A stretch of DNA of 64,000 nt. Source: Rubripirellula sp. (GTDB lineage Bacteria; Planctomycetota; Planctomycetia; Pirellulales; Pirellulaceae). The stretch spans positions 62,001 through 126,000 of the forward strand of contig JAQWPZ010000017.1 in NCBI GenBank assembly GCA_029245125.1, read 5' to 3'. This document shows, one piece after another, positions 1 through 9,116 of the stretch. The notes below the pieces were generated by a model, which did no database searches, had not been told where the DNA came from, and was given only the letters and a program-made list of their open reading frames with translations. The position numbers and the translations under genes were made by a program. Positions within the stretch are counted from its first letter, which is position 1, and every line of letters starts with the position of its first letter.

Positions 1-2016
1 GTTGTTTTGGCCGAAGATTTGAACGTCGTTTTTCCATTGACGCAGTGGGTCACGTTGGCGGATACACCACCCTCGTCAGGTAATAAGAATGCCGCGGGAG
101 ATTTACCGCGTGAGTTGGTGCAGGTTGATGCTCAGCATGTGATTTGGCCGCTTAGTACGGAGTATGAAATCTTTTCGGTGGGCGATCAGCGGCACACCTT
201 GGGAGCGTTGTTCGCACTTGGGCATCAACAACCGATTCAGGAAACCGTTCCGCCTTGGAGACCCGTCGTTGAATCGTTGCGCAAGTCGGACCCCTCCGTC
301 TTGTTCGACTTGGACAAAGCTGCTTGGCCGTTTGCGATGACTTTGCCCGTCATCGTGCCCGATGCGACTTACGAGTTGGCCAACAATCACATGTGGCGAA
401 CACACTTTGCGTTTGGTGATTGGTATACGCCAACACCGAATTACATGCAGCCGCCGTTTGGTGGCGTAACAGGTCGTGAGCGCGATTGGATTGATTTCAC
501 TTGGGGGATGTACTACACGCTGCTGAATGCCGGTTTTCGAATGCCGCCCTCTGCTGGAACGGCCAACGGAGTGCATCCGGTGCCGGCAGGTTTCGGTCGT
601 GTTTATGTTCATCTGCCCGAGGGTTTCGATTATCAAGCTTGGAAGCGCGGTTTGCAGTCAGGTCGAAGTTTTGTGACGACCGGTCCGATGGTGATCGCGA
701 CAGCGGATGGAACGCCGGCCGGCCATGCTTTTCGAATTGATCAGCCAGGAACCGAAATTGCGCTGTCGATCGAAGTGATCTCGGAGCAGCCAATTACGTT
801 CGGTGAGGTCGTCATCAATGGATCGCCTGAGCATTTGTTGCGAGTGTCGAACGAGCAGCTTCCCTCCGGCGGCTATCGGAGTCTGGTCGAGCAGACAATC
901 CAGCCCACGAAGAGCGGTTGGTTCGCGATTCGCTTTTTTGAAGATCGGGTAGGTGGGCGAGTCCGCTTTGCGCACACGGCACCCTGGTATGTGGAAGTCG
1001 GCGACCAATCAGTGCGACCAAGTTGGCAGGAGCGTGAGTATCTGATCACTCGGATGAGAAACGAGCTGCGACGGAGTCGTGGCATCGTTTCTGCGGATGC
1101 CATCGAAGAATACGAAGCTGCACTTGCCTTTTATGAAGCACTCAAGGTTGATGACGAAGCAGAGCAAATCGCCAGGACCGCCAGGCCATTGAATCAGCAT
1201 CGTGATCGCTGGCTTCGTAATATGATCGTCGATCATCGTTTTTCCGCCGGCGAGGTGCGAGCCGCGACCGGGTTAACGATCGAGGCAGCAGCTAGTGAAA
1301 TCCGGCGATTGGCCGATGAGAAACCCACGCCCTCGTCCAAGGTGCGTGTTCTTCCCTATCCAGGTGGCCGACACCCTCGGCGAGGATTCTTGGATGGTGC
1401 GATCGATCCCCAGCGTGATACGAAAATTAGTGTTTTTGCGCCCTGGAACGAGGGTGGCTATGCCGTCATTGATGTTCCCGAAGCGATCTTTTCGAATCTC
1501 GGTCTGACCTATCTTGCTCACACTCACATCCCAACGATCTGGTCAGGAAAGTCGATTGAGCTGGAGCCCGTAGAGTGGGAAGTTGTGGGTGATGATGAGC
1601 TGCATTATCAGCGAACGTTACCCAATGGAATCCGGTTTGGAAGCCAAGTCCGCTCGGAAGACGATGTCGTTCGAATGGAGATGTGGCTTCATAACGGCAC
1701 TGACCAAACTCTGACGGGAATGCGATCCCAAGTCTGTGTCATGCTGAAGGGATTGATCGGTTTCAATTCCAAGCGACGACGAGAAGCGGTTGTGCGGGGT
1801 CCCTTGATTGCGATCAAAGCTGACCATGGCAATCGCTGGGTCATCACGGGGTGGGAGCCGAACCAACGTGCATGGGCCAACCCACCGGTGCCTTGCATCC
1901 ACTCCGATCCTGTTTTTCCTGATTGTGAACCGGGCGAAACGGTTCGTGTTCGTGGCGGAATGTGGTTTTATCAGGGAAGTGATATCGAAGACGCGCTTCT
2001 GAAGTGTGAATTGTGA
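1..2016 (+). CDS. CehA/McbA-like metallohydrolase family protein, 5' end outside window
   Basis: The frame is open from base 1, so the true start lies upstream; the TTG at 7 is only the first start-like codon. About 671 residues are visible. The stretch at bases 505-690 has the C-terminal signature of CehA/McbA-type proteins (LLNAGFRMPPSAGTA, GVHPVP, then GRSFVTTGP). In that family it follows an N-terminal PHP-like metal-dependent hydrolase domain, which would lie outside the window. The last 330 or so residues look like an added beta-rich domain (WLHNGTDQTL) that I cannot name. The protein is probably exported, but the signal region is not visible. It ends 219 bp before the next gene. The family call is good; the substrate is unknown. 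Confidence 0.75.
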   Translation, partial: VVLAEDLNVVFPLTQWVTLADTPPSSGNKNAAGDLPRELVQVDAQHVIWPLSTEYEIFSVGDQRHTLGALFALGHQQPIQETVPPWRPVVESLRKSDPSVLFDLDKAAWPFAMTLPVIVPDATYELANNHMWRTHFAFGDWYTPTPNYMQPPFGGVTGRERDWIDFTWGMYYTLLNAGFRMPPSAGTANGVHPVPAGFGRVYVHLPEGFDYQAWKRGLQSGRSFVTTGPMVIATADGTPAGHAFRIDQPGTEIALSIEVISEQPITFGEVVINGSPEHLLRVSNEQLPSGGYRSLVEQTIQPTKSGWFAIRFFEDRVGGRVRFAHTAPWYVEVGDQSVRPSWQEREYLITRMRNELRRSRGIVSADAIEEYEAALAFYEALKVDDEAEQIARTARPLNQHRDRWLRNMIVDHRFSAGEVRAATGLTIEAAASEIRRLADEKPTPSSKVRVLPYPGGRHPRRGFLDGAIDPQRDTKISVFAPWNEGGYAVIDVPEAIFSNLGLTYLAHTHIPTIWSGKSIELEPVEWEVVGDDELHYQRTLPNGIRFGSQVRSEDDVVRMEMWLHNGTDQTLTGMRSQVCVMLKGLIGFNSKRRREAVVRGPLIAIKADHGNRWVITGWEPNQRAWANPPVPCIHSDPVFPDCEPGETVRVRGGMWFYQGSDIEDALLKCEL

Positions 2017-2235
2017 TTGTGCGACTCGGTTGATCCGGCGTGATTACTCACGAACCACGGTGCGTTCAGCTCTTGCAATGGCAAGAAAATGCGCTACGTT
2101 CTGGTCTGTGCTGTTCTGATATTCATTGCAGTTTGACTCTCGCGTTGTGGAAGAAAAATCGAATGGTGATCGCTTGACATCGTTTACATCTGTATGCGTT
2201 AGCTTGGTAAGCAGAACCCCATTGGGAGTAGTGCG

Positions 2236-3900
2236 TTGAGTCTCCAATCAAATCGGGTTCATCAAGGCGACTGCGTCGAAAAGTTGGCGGCGTTGCAGGA
2301 GGGGTCGGTTGACCTGATGTTTGCCGATCCGCCCTTCAATATCGGCTACGACTATGACATCTATGATGACCAGCAGTCGAGCAAGGATTACTTGAAGTTT
2401 TGCGAGGACTGGATTCGTGGCGTCCATCGGGCCTTGAAGCCGAACGGGACATTCTGGTTGGCGATTGGAGACGAGTATGCGGCGGAACTGAAAGTCCGAT
2501 CGCAACAACTTGGGTTCCATCCTCGGAGTTGGGTGATTTGGTATTACACGTTCGGTGTCAATTGCGCGAAGGGCTTTAGTCGCTCGCACACGCACCTATT
2601 CCATTTTGTCAAAGATCGGGATGACTTTACCTTCAACGGTGAGAACCCGGCGGTCCGCGTCGCTTCGGCACGGCAGATGGTCTATGCCGATTCACGTGCG
2701 AATTCAAAGGGGCGGCTACCAGACAATACTTGGATCTTGCGGCCTCAAGATGCTCCACCACCCAGCTTTGCGACCTCCCACGATACTTGGTTTTTTTCTC
2801 GTGTTGCTGGCACATTCAAAGAGCGTGAAGGATTCCACGGGTGTCAAATGCCAGAGCAATTGTTGGGTCGCATTATTCGCGTTTCGAGTGATCCCGGTGA
2901 CCTCGTGGTCGATCCGTTCGGCGGCAGCGGGACCACGTTGACAGTTGCCAAAAAACTCGGTCGGCGATTCATGGGGTTCGAATTATCCAAAGAGTACGTC
3001 ACGCACATTTCGAAGCGTTTAGCAGAATGCGAAGTTGGAGATCCTTTGGATGGCTCTGCCGATCCGCTTCGTAGTGCTCCCAAGACCTCGCAGGGAAAAC
3101 GAAAGACGAAGTTTCGCAATGGGAGGCCACTGATACCGCTGACGGATGAAATTGAAGCGGCGGTGATTGACGCGTTTGCGGAAACTTCGGAGGGATACTC
3201 GGCCGATTACCTGCTTTGCCAGCCAGAGGTGGGAAAGGCATTTGTTCAAGCGTGTCGTGCGAAGTCGATTCCGGGCGATCCGCGAATCTGGAACACGTTT
3301 TTGTTGCGGATTCGGAAGTCTGGGAAGTTGCCGGGATCAACGAAACTGGGGACCCGCTTGTCCACCTCTCAGATGGATCCCTATAGCGATGCCAGTGAAG
3401 CAGCGATGAAGCTGATTGGAATCGACTATGGGATGACGCTCGATGAGATGCTTTGCACACCGCACGCGGCCGAGGAATTTGATCGGCTGGCAGCGATGTT
3501 GGCTCCCGGTTATTCGCCGTTGGAATACCGTTGGGCCGCGATTTCGCTCCGAAAACGCGCGACCACCAAGCGATTGCGGCAAGTCGCGATTGATCAACGT
3601 GAGCGGTGGCAGCAGCAACCGATGCCTGCGCTGGAAGGAATCGAAGATTGCTTGAACAGTGAGCATGAGTGCCCAGGAGTATATGTTGTTTCGGGTGACG
3701 AACCGCTGTACGTCGGTGAAACTCGCAACTTACGCGATCGTTTTGAAAAATTGGTCAATACGGAAACCTGGGCTCGTTTTTCTCCACGACACGTCTACGT
3801 TTGGAAGCTTGACAGCGAGCAAGAGCAGTTTGGGCTAAGATCTTACCTCGTTCGTGAGCAAAAGCCTTTGCTCAATTCAGCGTTCTTGCAAATCGAGTAA
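2236..3900 (+). CDS. DNA methyltransferase (beta-class amino-MTase) fused to a C-terminal GIY-YIG-like domain
   Basis: The protein has 554 residues and starts at TTG; GGGAG at 2224-2228 is a well-placed ribosome-binding site and no better in-frame start is nearby. Motif IV DPPF is at residues 31-34 (context FADPPFNIGY) and the AdoMet-binding motif DPFGGSGTT at 226-234. This order, catalytic motif first, is that of beta-class N4-cytosine/N6-adenine methyltransferases. Residues about 290-470 are a helical linker region I do not recognise. Residues 481-550 resemble a UvrC-type GIY-YIG fold: G481-V-Y483, Y492-V-G494, N498-L-R500 and a final KPLLN. The position that normally carries the metal-binding glutamate appears to be Arg535. 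No separate restriction gene is adjacent. Four bases separate it from the lyase gene downstream, although the functions look unrelated. Confidence 0.85.
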   Translation: MSLQSNRVHQGDCVEKLAALQEGSVDLMFADPPFNIGYDYDIYDDQQSSKDYLKFCEDWIRGVHRALKPNGTFWLAIGDEYAAELKVRSQQLGFHPRSWVIWYYTFGVNCAKGFSRSHTHLFHFVKDRDDFTFNGENPAVRVASARQMVYADSRANSKGRLPDNTWILRPQDAPPPSFATSHDTWFFSRVAGTFKEREGFHGCQMPEQLLGRIIRVSSDPGDLVVDPFGGSGTTLTVAKKLGRRFMGFELSKEYVTHISKRLAECEVGDPLDGSADPLRSAPKTSQGKRKTKFRNGRPLIPLTDEIEAAVIDAFAETSEGYSADYLLCQPEVGKAFVQACRAKSIPGDPRIWNTFLLRIRKSGKLPGSTKLGTRLSTSQMDPYSDASEAAMKLIGIDYGMTLDEMLCTPHAAEEFDRLAAMLAPGYSPLEYRWAAISLRKRATTKRLRQVAIDQRERWQQQPMPALEGIEDCLNSEHECPGVYVVSGDEPLYVGETRNLRDRFEKLVNTETWARFSPRHVYVWKLDSEQEQFGLRSYLVREQKPLLNSAFLQIE

Positions 3901-3903
3901 CTG

Positions 3904-4824
3904 ATGTTCAAGCCACCGCTGCGAGGTTTAGTCGCAGCCACAACGACCCCGCTTGCCGAAGATGGTTCCGTCAAGTTGGATGAAATTGGCCCAACAATGG
4001 ATCGCTTGCTCGCGTCGGGAGTCCGCGGCTTCTATGTGTGCGGAAGCACCGGAGAAGGAATGTCGTTGACCAGCCAGGAGCGTTGTGCGGTCGTGGAAGA
4101 AGCGGTGCGGTGTGTCGACGGCCGTGCTCCGGTCATTGTTCAGGTTGGGCACAACTCGTTAGCTGAAGCCAACCGATTGGCCGTGCATGCAGAATCGGTT
4201 GGCGCGGATGTGATTTCGGCAACTTGTCCCTCCTATTTTAAGGTGGGTGATGCCGAAGCACTCTGTCAGTGTATGCAGCAGATCTCAAGCGGAATTGAGC
4301 TGCCTTTTTACTACTACCACATTCCGGCTTTGACCGGTTCGCCGATCAATATCGTTGAATTCATGGACTTGGCGGTAGATCGCATTCCCACACTTGCCGG
4401 ACTGAAATACACCGCACCAATGTTGCACGACTATCAGAGTTGTCTGCATGCCGGTGGCGGTCGTTACGATGTCGTCTGGGGATGTGATGAGATGTTGTTA
4501 GGGGCCGTAGCAACCGGTGCGGCAGCTGCGATCGGAAGCACCTATAATCTCGCCGCACCGCTCTACCAGCGTATCGTTTCCGCGGTCGAATCGAATGATT
4601 TGGCTGCCGCTCGCGATCTTCAGTACCACAGTGTTCAGATGGTCGAAGTGATGCAGCAATATCCGTTTCACGGCGCATTGAAGCAAATGATGGAAATGCT
4701 AGGAATGTATGGTGGACCATGCCGATTGCCGCTGCGATCGTTGTCTGGTGAGGAATCGAATCAGTTGCGTTCACAATTGACATCGATTGGCTTTTTCGAT
4801 TGGTGTGGCATGGCCGAGGATTGA
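3904..4824 (+). CDS. nanA: N-acetylneuraminate lyase (DHDPS/NAL family aldolase)
   Basis: A 306-residue (beta/alpha)8 aldolase of the dihydrodipicolinate synthase/N-acetylneuraminate lyase family, predicted cytosolic. It has CGSTGEG near the N-terminus, where sialic acid lyases have GST and DHDPS enzymes have GTT. The [10 protein letters not shown] motif places the catalytic tyrosine at 138, and GLKYT gives the Schiff-base lysine at 168. The expected reaction is cleavage of N-acetylneuraminate to N-acetylmannosamine and pyruvate. The next gene carries a NanM-type mutarotase domain and a sodium symporter, which supports a sialic acid role over lysine biosynthesis. The stop overlaps the upstream extension of the next reading frame, and the preferred next start lies 1 bp after the stop, so the genes are probably translationally coupled. 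Confidence 0.85.
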   Translation: MFKPPLRGLVAATTTPLAEDGSVKLDEIGPTMDRLLASGVRGFYVCGSTGEGMSLTSQERCAVVEEAVRCVDGRAPVIVQVGHNSLAEANRLAVHAESVGADVISATCPSYFKVGDAEALCQCMQQISSGIELPFYYYHIPALTGSPINIVEFMDLAVDRIPTLAGLKYTAPMLHDYQSCLHAGGGRYDVVWGCDEMLLGAVATGAAAAIGSTYNLAAPLYQRIVSAVESNDLAAARDLQYHSVQMVEVMQQYPFHGALKQMMEMLGMYGGPCRLPLRSLSGEESNQLRSQLTSIGFFDWCGMAED

Positions 4825-4825
4825 A

Positions 4826-7408
4826 ATGATTTGTAAGCACCGATTCATCTGTTCCATCGTTTTTTCATTGGTCTTCGCGATTCAGAGCGGGACAGGGTCC
4901 GCTGATGATGCGATGCTTCGCTGGAGCGAGCTCCCCTCCATTCCGGATTCACTTGGTGTTGCTGGGCCAATCGTAGGTGTGCATGGTGATACGCTGATTG
5001 TCGCGGGCGGAGCCAATTTCCCAAAACCTGTTTGGGACAATGACAAAGCCTGGCACGACCAGATTTACGTGTTGCGTGAAGATGCGTGGCAAACGGTGGG
5101 AACCTTGCCCCGTCCTCTGGCGTACGCTGCCGCGGTATCGACGCCTGACGGTGTTGTTTGCATCGGTGGAAACGATGCGACAAAAACCTATTCCGACGTG
5201 TTCTTGTTGCAGTATCAAGAACAGACGGGCGAGATCGCAATTCTTCCCTACCCTGCCCTGCCGAGTCCATGTGTTTACGGTGCCGCCACGCGGATCGGCG
5301 ACGTCATCTATCTGGTCGGTGGGCAAAGCGGATCTGCGCTCGATACAGCGATGAACAACATGTGGTCGCTGGATTTATCACAGCGTGAAAACGCCGACCA
5401 GTTTGTTTGGCGTGAGCACACCGATGTGCCGTTTCCGTCGCGGGCATTCAACCTGACACTGGCCCAGCATGACGGCTATCACGACGCGATCTACGTCATC
5501 AGTGGACGAAGGCAGAGTGGCGAGGAAGTCGATTTTCTGACCGACACCTGGAAGTACGTTCCAGCAACAAAGACGTGGGAATCGTGTGCTGCTGTACCTC
5601 GCTGCGTGATGGCCGCGCCGGGAGTGGCGTTTGGTCAAAGTCACCTGTTCGTTCTCGGCGGGGCGGATGGTTCACTGTTCGATCAAACGGATCAACTACG
5701 CGACGAGCATCCGGGTTTTCCCAAGCAGGCGTTGGCCTATCACACGATTACCGATACGTGGACATCGGCCGGTGAGATACCCGCGAATCAAGTGACAACG
5801 GTGGCAGTCAAATGGAAAGATCGTTTGATCGTCGCAAGTGGAGAAGTTCGACCGCGAGTTCGATCCCCCAAGGTGTGGTCCATCAAGCCCTTAGCAAAGT
5901 CACTTGATTTCGGCGCTATCAACTATGGAGTGTTGATTGGTTACTTGTTGTCGATGGTTGGGATCGGTGTTTACTTTGCCAAGCGAAACAAGAGTACGGA
6001 TGACTATTTTCGCGGTGGCAAGAGTGTTCCGTGGTGGGCCGCTGGTTGCAGTATTTTTGCCACGATGCTGAGTTCGCTTACCTTTACTGGTGTGCCCTCC
6101 AAATCGTTTGCTCAGGATTGGGTCTACGCGGTCGGGAATATGACGATCCCCCTGGTAGCGGTGATCGCGGTATTTGTGGCGTTGCCGTTTTATCGACGCA
6201 TTGATGCGACGAGTGCTTACGAGTATCTCGAGCTTCGATTTAATCGAGCTGTTCGTCTGTTCGGAAGTGCCAGCTTCACACTGTTTCACGTTTTTCGAAT
6301 GGCAGTTGTGATGTCATTAACGGGCTTGGCGTTGGCAGCAGCCACACCACTGTCGCCCAGCCAGTCAGTGGTGATGATGGGGGTGCTTAGCATTCTGTAT
6401 TGCACGATGGGTGGGATTGAAGCCGTGATTTGGACTGATACTGTCCAGACGGTGGTGCTGCTGGGTGGCGCTGTGATTGCTGTTGTGTTGTTGGTGAGCG
6501 GCGTTGATGGTGGCAGCGAAGGGTTGTTGCAGGCGGCAAGCGAGCATGACAAGTTTGCTTTGGCGAATTGGAATTGGGATGCAACCAACACACAGATTGC
6601 GTTGTGGGTGATCATCGCCGGAGGAATCGCTCAAAATGTATCCTCTTACACGGCGGACCAAGCGGTTGTGCAGCGTTACATGACAACGCCATCGCAGAAA
6701 TTAGCCGCGCGAGCAATCTGGACGAACGCGGTACTCACGATCCCGGCGACCTTACTTTTTTTCGGGATCGGAACGGCATTATTCGCTTTCTATCGGTCAA
6801 ACCCTGAAAAGCTTGATCCCACGGCGACGACCGATCAGATTTTTCCCTTGTTCATTGCCCATGAGATGCCAATTGGATTAGCTGGACTCATTGTCGCAGG
6901 GGTTTTTGCCGCAGCTCAGTCGACCGTTTCAACCAGCATGAATTCGACCGCTACGACAGTCGTTACCGATTTTCTGAGACCACTGAATTTTTGTCGCAGC
7001 GACCGTGGTTATCTGCGGGCGGCTCGGTGGGCGACTTTTCTGATTGGCATCGCAGGAACCACGATCGCATTGCTGTTCATAAATCCTGATATCAAGTCAC
7101 TGTTTGATCAGTTCATCAAGGTCATCGGTTTATTTATGGGTGTTTTGGGCGGCTTGTTTGTCCTTGGGGCGCTGACAAGTCGTGGCAACGGTCCGGGGGC
7201 GTTTCTCGGTGGCCTCGTGGGCGCTGGTGTGATGTACACCGTTTGGAAAGACACATCGGTCAATGGCTATCTTTACACCGCGATCGGGATTGCGACGTGT
7301 TTCGTGGTGGGCTATTCACTCAGCCTGGTTATCCCGGCGGCTCCAAAAGATCTGACGGGATTGACGGTTTATACACTGCGTTCTGAGCGTCAGTCCTCGT
7401 CGTCATAG
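4826..7408 (+). CDS. Kelch mutarotase (NanM-like) fused to sodium/solute symporter
   Basis: I choose ATG 4826 (860 aa) over the ATG at 4787 because it has GAGG six bases upstream and opens a normal signal peptide (a hydrophobic run after MICKHRF). Residues about 30-355 form a Kelch beta-propeller with repeated GG and W motifs ([33 protein letters not shown]), resembling the cyclically permuted relatives of the sialic acid mutarotase NanM/YjhT. Residues about 365-855 are an SSS-family sodium/solute symporter with roughly 13 membrane segments ([22 protein letters not shown]). The propeller should lie outside the membrane, delivering the correct anomer to the transporter in the same chain. It follows the lyase gene directly. 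Sialic acid as substrate is inferred from context. Confidence 0.85.
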   Translation: MICKHRFICSIVFSLVFAIQSGTGSADDAMLRWSELPSIPDSLGVAGPIVGVHGDTLIVAGGANFPKPVWDNDKAWHDQIYVLREDAWQTVGTLPRPLAYAAAVSTPDGVVCIGGNDATKTYSDVFLLQYQEQTGEIAILPYPALPSPCVYGAATRIGDVIYLVGGQSGSALDTAMNNMWSLDLSQRENADQFVWREHTDVPFPSRAFNLTLAQHDGYHDAIYVISGRRQSGEEVDFLTDTWKYVPATKTWESCAAVPRCVMAAPGVAFGQSHLFVLGGADGSLFDQTDQLRDEHPGFPKQALAYHTITDTWTSAGEIPANQVTTVAVKWKDRLIVASGEVRPRVRSPKVWSIKPLAKSLDFGAINYGVLIGYLLSMVGIGVYFAKRNKSTDDYFRGGKSVPWWAAGCSIFATMLSSLTFTGVPSKSFAQDWVYAVGNMTIPLVAVIAVFVALPFYRRIDATSAYEYLELRFNRAVRLFGSASFTLFHVFRMAVVMSLTGLALAAATPLSPSQSVVMMGVLSILYCTMGGIEAVIWTDTVQTVVLLGGAVIAVVLLVSGVDGGSEGLLQAASEHDKFALANWNWDATNTQIALWVIIAGGIAQNVSSYTADQAVVQRYMTTPSQKLAARAIWTNAVLTIPATLLFFGIGTALFAFYRSNPEKLDPTATTDQIFPLFIAHEMPIGLAGLIVAGVFAAAQSTVSTSMNSTATTVVTDFLRPLNFCRSDRGYLRAARWATFLIGIAGTTIALLFINPDIKSLFDQFIKVIGLFMGVLGGLFVLGALTSRGNGPGAFLGGLVGAGVMYTVWKDTSVNGYLYTAIGIATCFVVGYSLSLVIPAAPKDLTGLTVYTLRSERQSSSS

Positions 7409-7579
7409 TTGCCTGGTTCCTTAATCAGCCCCCTGATCAAGGCATGGAACGGGCTATTTCGGGTCAAATACCCGCCGGCGTTCCCACTTTGCGGGCGGGC
7501 TGTTTACAATTCGAACGGGTAAAATGCACGACGAACCTCTAATTTCCCTCCCCAATGAACTCACCTTAGGACGAATAAC

Positions 7580-8884
7580 ATGCAGAATGATTCGACACGC
7601 CGCAGATTTCTGAAGTCGACGACGGCCGCAGCGGCCGGTGCCGCGTTGACCAGTACCGTGGCAAAAACAGCTCACGCCGCCGGTAGTGACGAAATTCGCT
7701 TCGTCCTGATCGGTTGTGGTGGTCGAGGCACTGGGGCGGCTCGACAAATCATGGCGACCAAGGGCAACACCAAGCTCGTTGCGGTTGCGGATCCGTTTTC
7801 ACCAAAATCGTCTGGGGCACTGAATGCCCTAAGTCGTGGTGACAACAAAAGTAAAGTCGATGTTCCTCAAGAACGAATCTTCGGCGGCTTGGACGGTTAC
7901 AAGAAAGCGATCGATGTCGATTGCGATCTTGTGATCATCGCCACGCCACCGGCCTACAAGCCGCAGCAGTTCGAATACGCGGTCAATAAAGGTCGACACG
8001 TTTTCATGGAGAAGCCTGTCGCGTCTGACGCCACGGGTGTTCGCCGTGTTCTCGCCTCTGTCGAAGAGAGCAAGAAGAAAGACCTGATGGTTGCGATCGG
8101 ATTGCAACGCCGCCACGAACCTCGGTACATGGAGACGATCGAGCGAATTCAGGACGGTGCGATCGGTGACGTTATCGCGATGCGTGTGTATTGGAATGGT
8201 GGCGGTATCTGGTATCGCAACAGAACGCCGGACCAGACTGAAATGGCATTCCAAACCAACAATTGGTACCACTTCAACTGGCTTTCTGGCGATCAAATCT
8301 GTGAACAACACATTCACAATTTGGACGTTGGATGTTGGGTGAAGGGTCAATATCCTGTCGAGTGCAACGGCATGGGTGGCCGCGGGCAACGAATGGACGG
8401 TGATGCATCCAAATCACAGATTTTTGATCATACCTTCTGTGAGTACACCTTCCCGGACGGAACGAAGATGTTCAGTCAGGGGCGTCACTGCCGCGGCGCA
8501 TGGAACCATGTTGGTGAAGCTGTGCATGGGTCGAAGGGAACGGCTGATCCGTCCGGTCGGATCGATGGTGCGAAAGAATGGCGATTTGCTGGCGAAAAGC
8601 CAAATGGCCATCAGCAAGAGCAGCATGATCTGATCGAAGCCCTGATGCGTGGTGAGATTTACAACGAGGGTGAATACGGTGCCAAGTCGACCTTCACGGC
8701 AATTCTCGGCCGTGAGGCATGCTACAGCGGCAAGGTCCTCAAGTGGGATGATCTGTTAGCCAAGGGCAAAGAGTTGGCACCTGGTATCGACAACTACACG
8801 CTCGATACTCCCCCACCAACGATGCCTGATGAGAATGGATTGTACCCTGTGCCGGTTCCAGGCAAGTACGACCCCTTTGCATAG
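7580..8884 (+). CDS. Gfo/Idh/MocA family oxidoreductase with Tat signal
   Basis: A 434-residue protein. Residues 7-12 are a twin-arginine motif (RRRFLK) followed by an Ala-rich hydrophobic stretch ending in AHAAG, so it is probably exported folded. A Rossmann-type NAD(P)-binding region follows (IGCGGRGTGAARQI), with the EKP motif of the family near residue 144 (FMEKPVA). It belongs to the secreted Gfo/Idh/MocA sugar dehydrogenases that are abundant in planctomycetes. ATG 7580 has AGGACG upstream. It lies 171 bp after the symporter gene and is followed by a strong terminator, so it may end the same transcript. A role in sugar or amino-sugar oxidation is inferred from the neighbours; the exact substrate is unknown. 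Confidence 0.85.
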   Translation: MQNDSTRRRFLKSTTAAAAGAALTSTVAKTAHAAGSDEIRFVLIGCGGRGTGAARQIMATKGNTKLVAVADPFSPKSSGALNALSRGDNKSKVDVPQERIFGGLDGYKKAIDVDCDLVIIATPPAYKPQQFEYAVNKGRHVFMEKPVASDATGVRRVLASVEESKKKDLMVAIGLQRRHEPRYMETIERIQDGAIGDVIAMRVYWNGGGIWYRNRTPDQTEMAFQTNNWYHFNWLSGDQICEQHIHNLDVGCWVKGQYPVECNGMGGRGQRMDGDASKSQIFDHTFCEYTFPDGTKMFSQGRHCRGAWNHVGEAVHGSKGTADPSGRIDGAKEWRFAGEKPNGHQQEQHDLIEALMRGEIYNEGEYGAKSTFTAILGREACYSGKVLKWDDLLAKGKELAPGIDNYTLDTPPPTMPDENGLYPVPVPGKYDPFA

Positions 8885-8906
8885 CCGCAACGAGAACTAA
8901 TTTTTG

Positions 8907-8940
8907 AGCGTGAACGAGGTTGCTCGTTCACGCTTTTTTT
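8907..8940 (+). terminator. Rho-independent terminator after the sialic acid block
   Basis: A perfect 12-bp stem (AGCGTGAACGAG paired with CTCGTTCACGCT) with a GTTG loop, followed by seven T. It starts 22 bp after the oxidoreductase stop codon and ends well before the convergent exporter gene. Confidence 0.9.
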
Positions 8941-9116
8941 GTGCGCTTTTTGAGCTATGCGTCAGCAAATGATTGCTGGCTAAAGTGGCCAACCTTGCAT
9001 TGGCTGATCACCGTTTGAAATCGCGACATCTTGCGGCGATCTGTTCTCGAGAAAGCTGGTCAAACTCCACCAAGCCGTTTCTCGTCAACCAACTGCAGTG
9101 TTAACTAAGTGGTTGA

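Noticed and set aside
2174-2203. Perfect -35-like TTGACA upstream of the methyltransferase
   Set aside because: No acceptable -10 box at 16-18 bp spacing, so a promoter cannot be supported.
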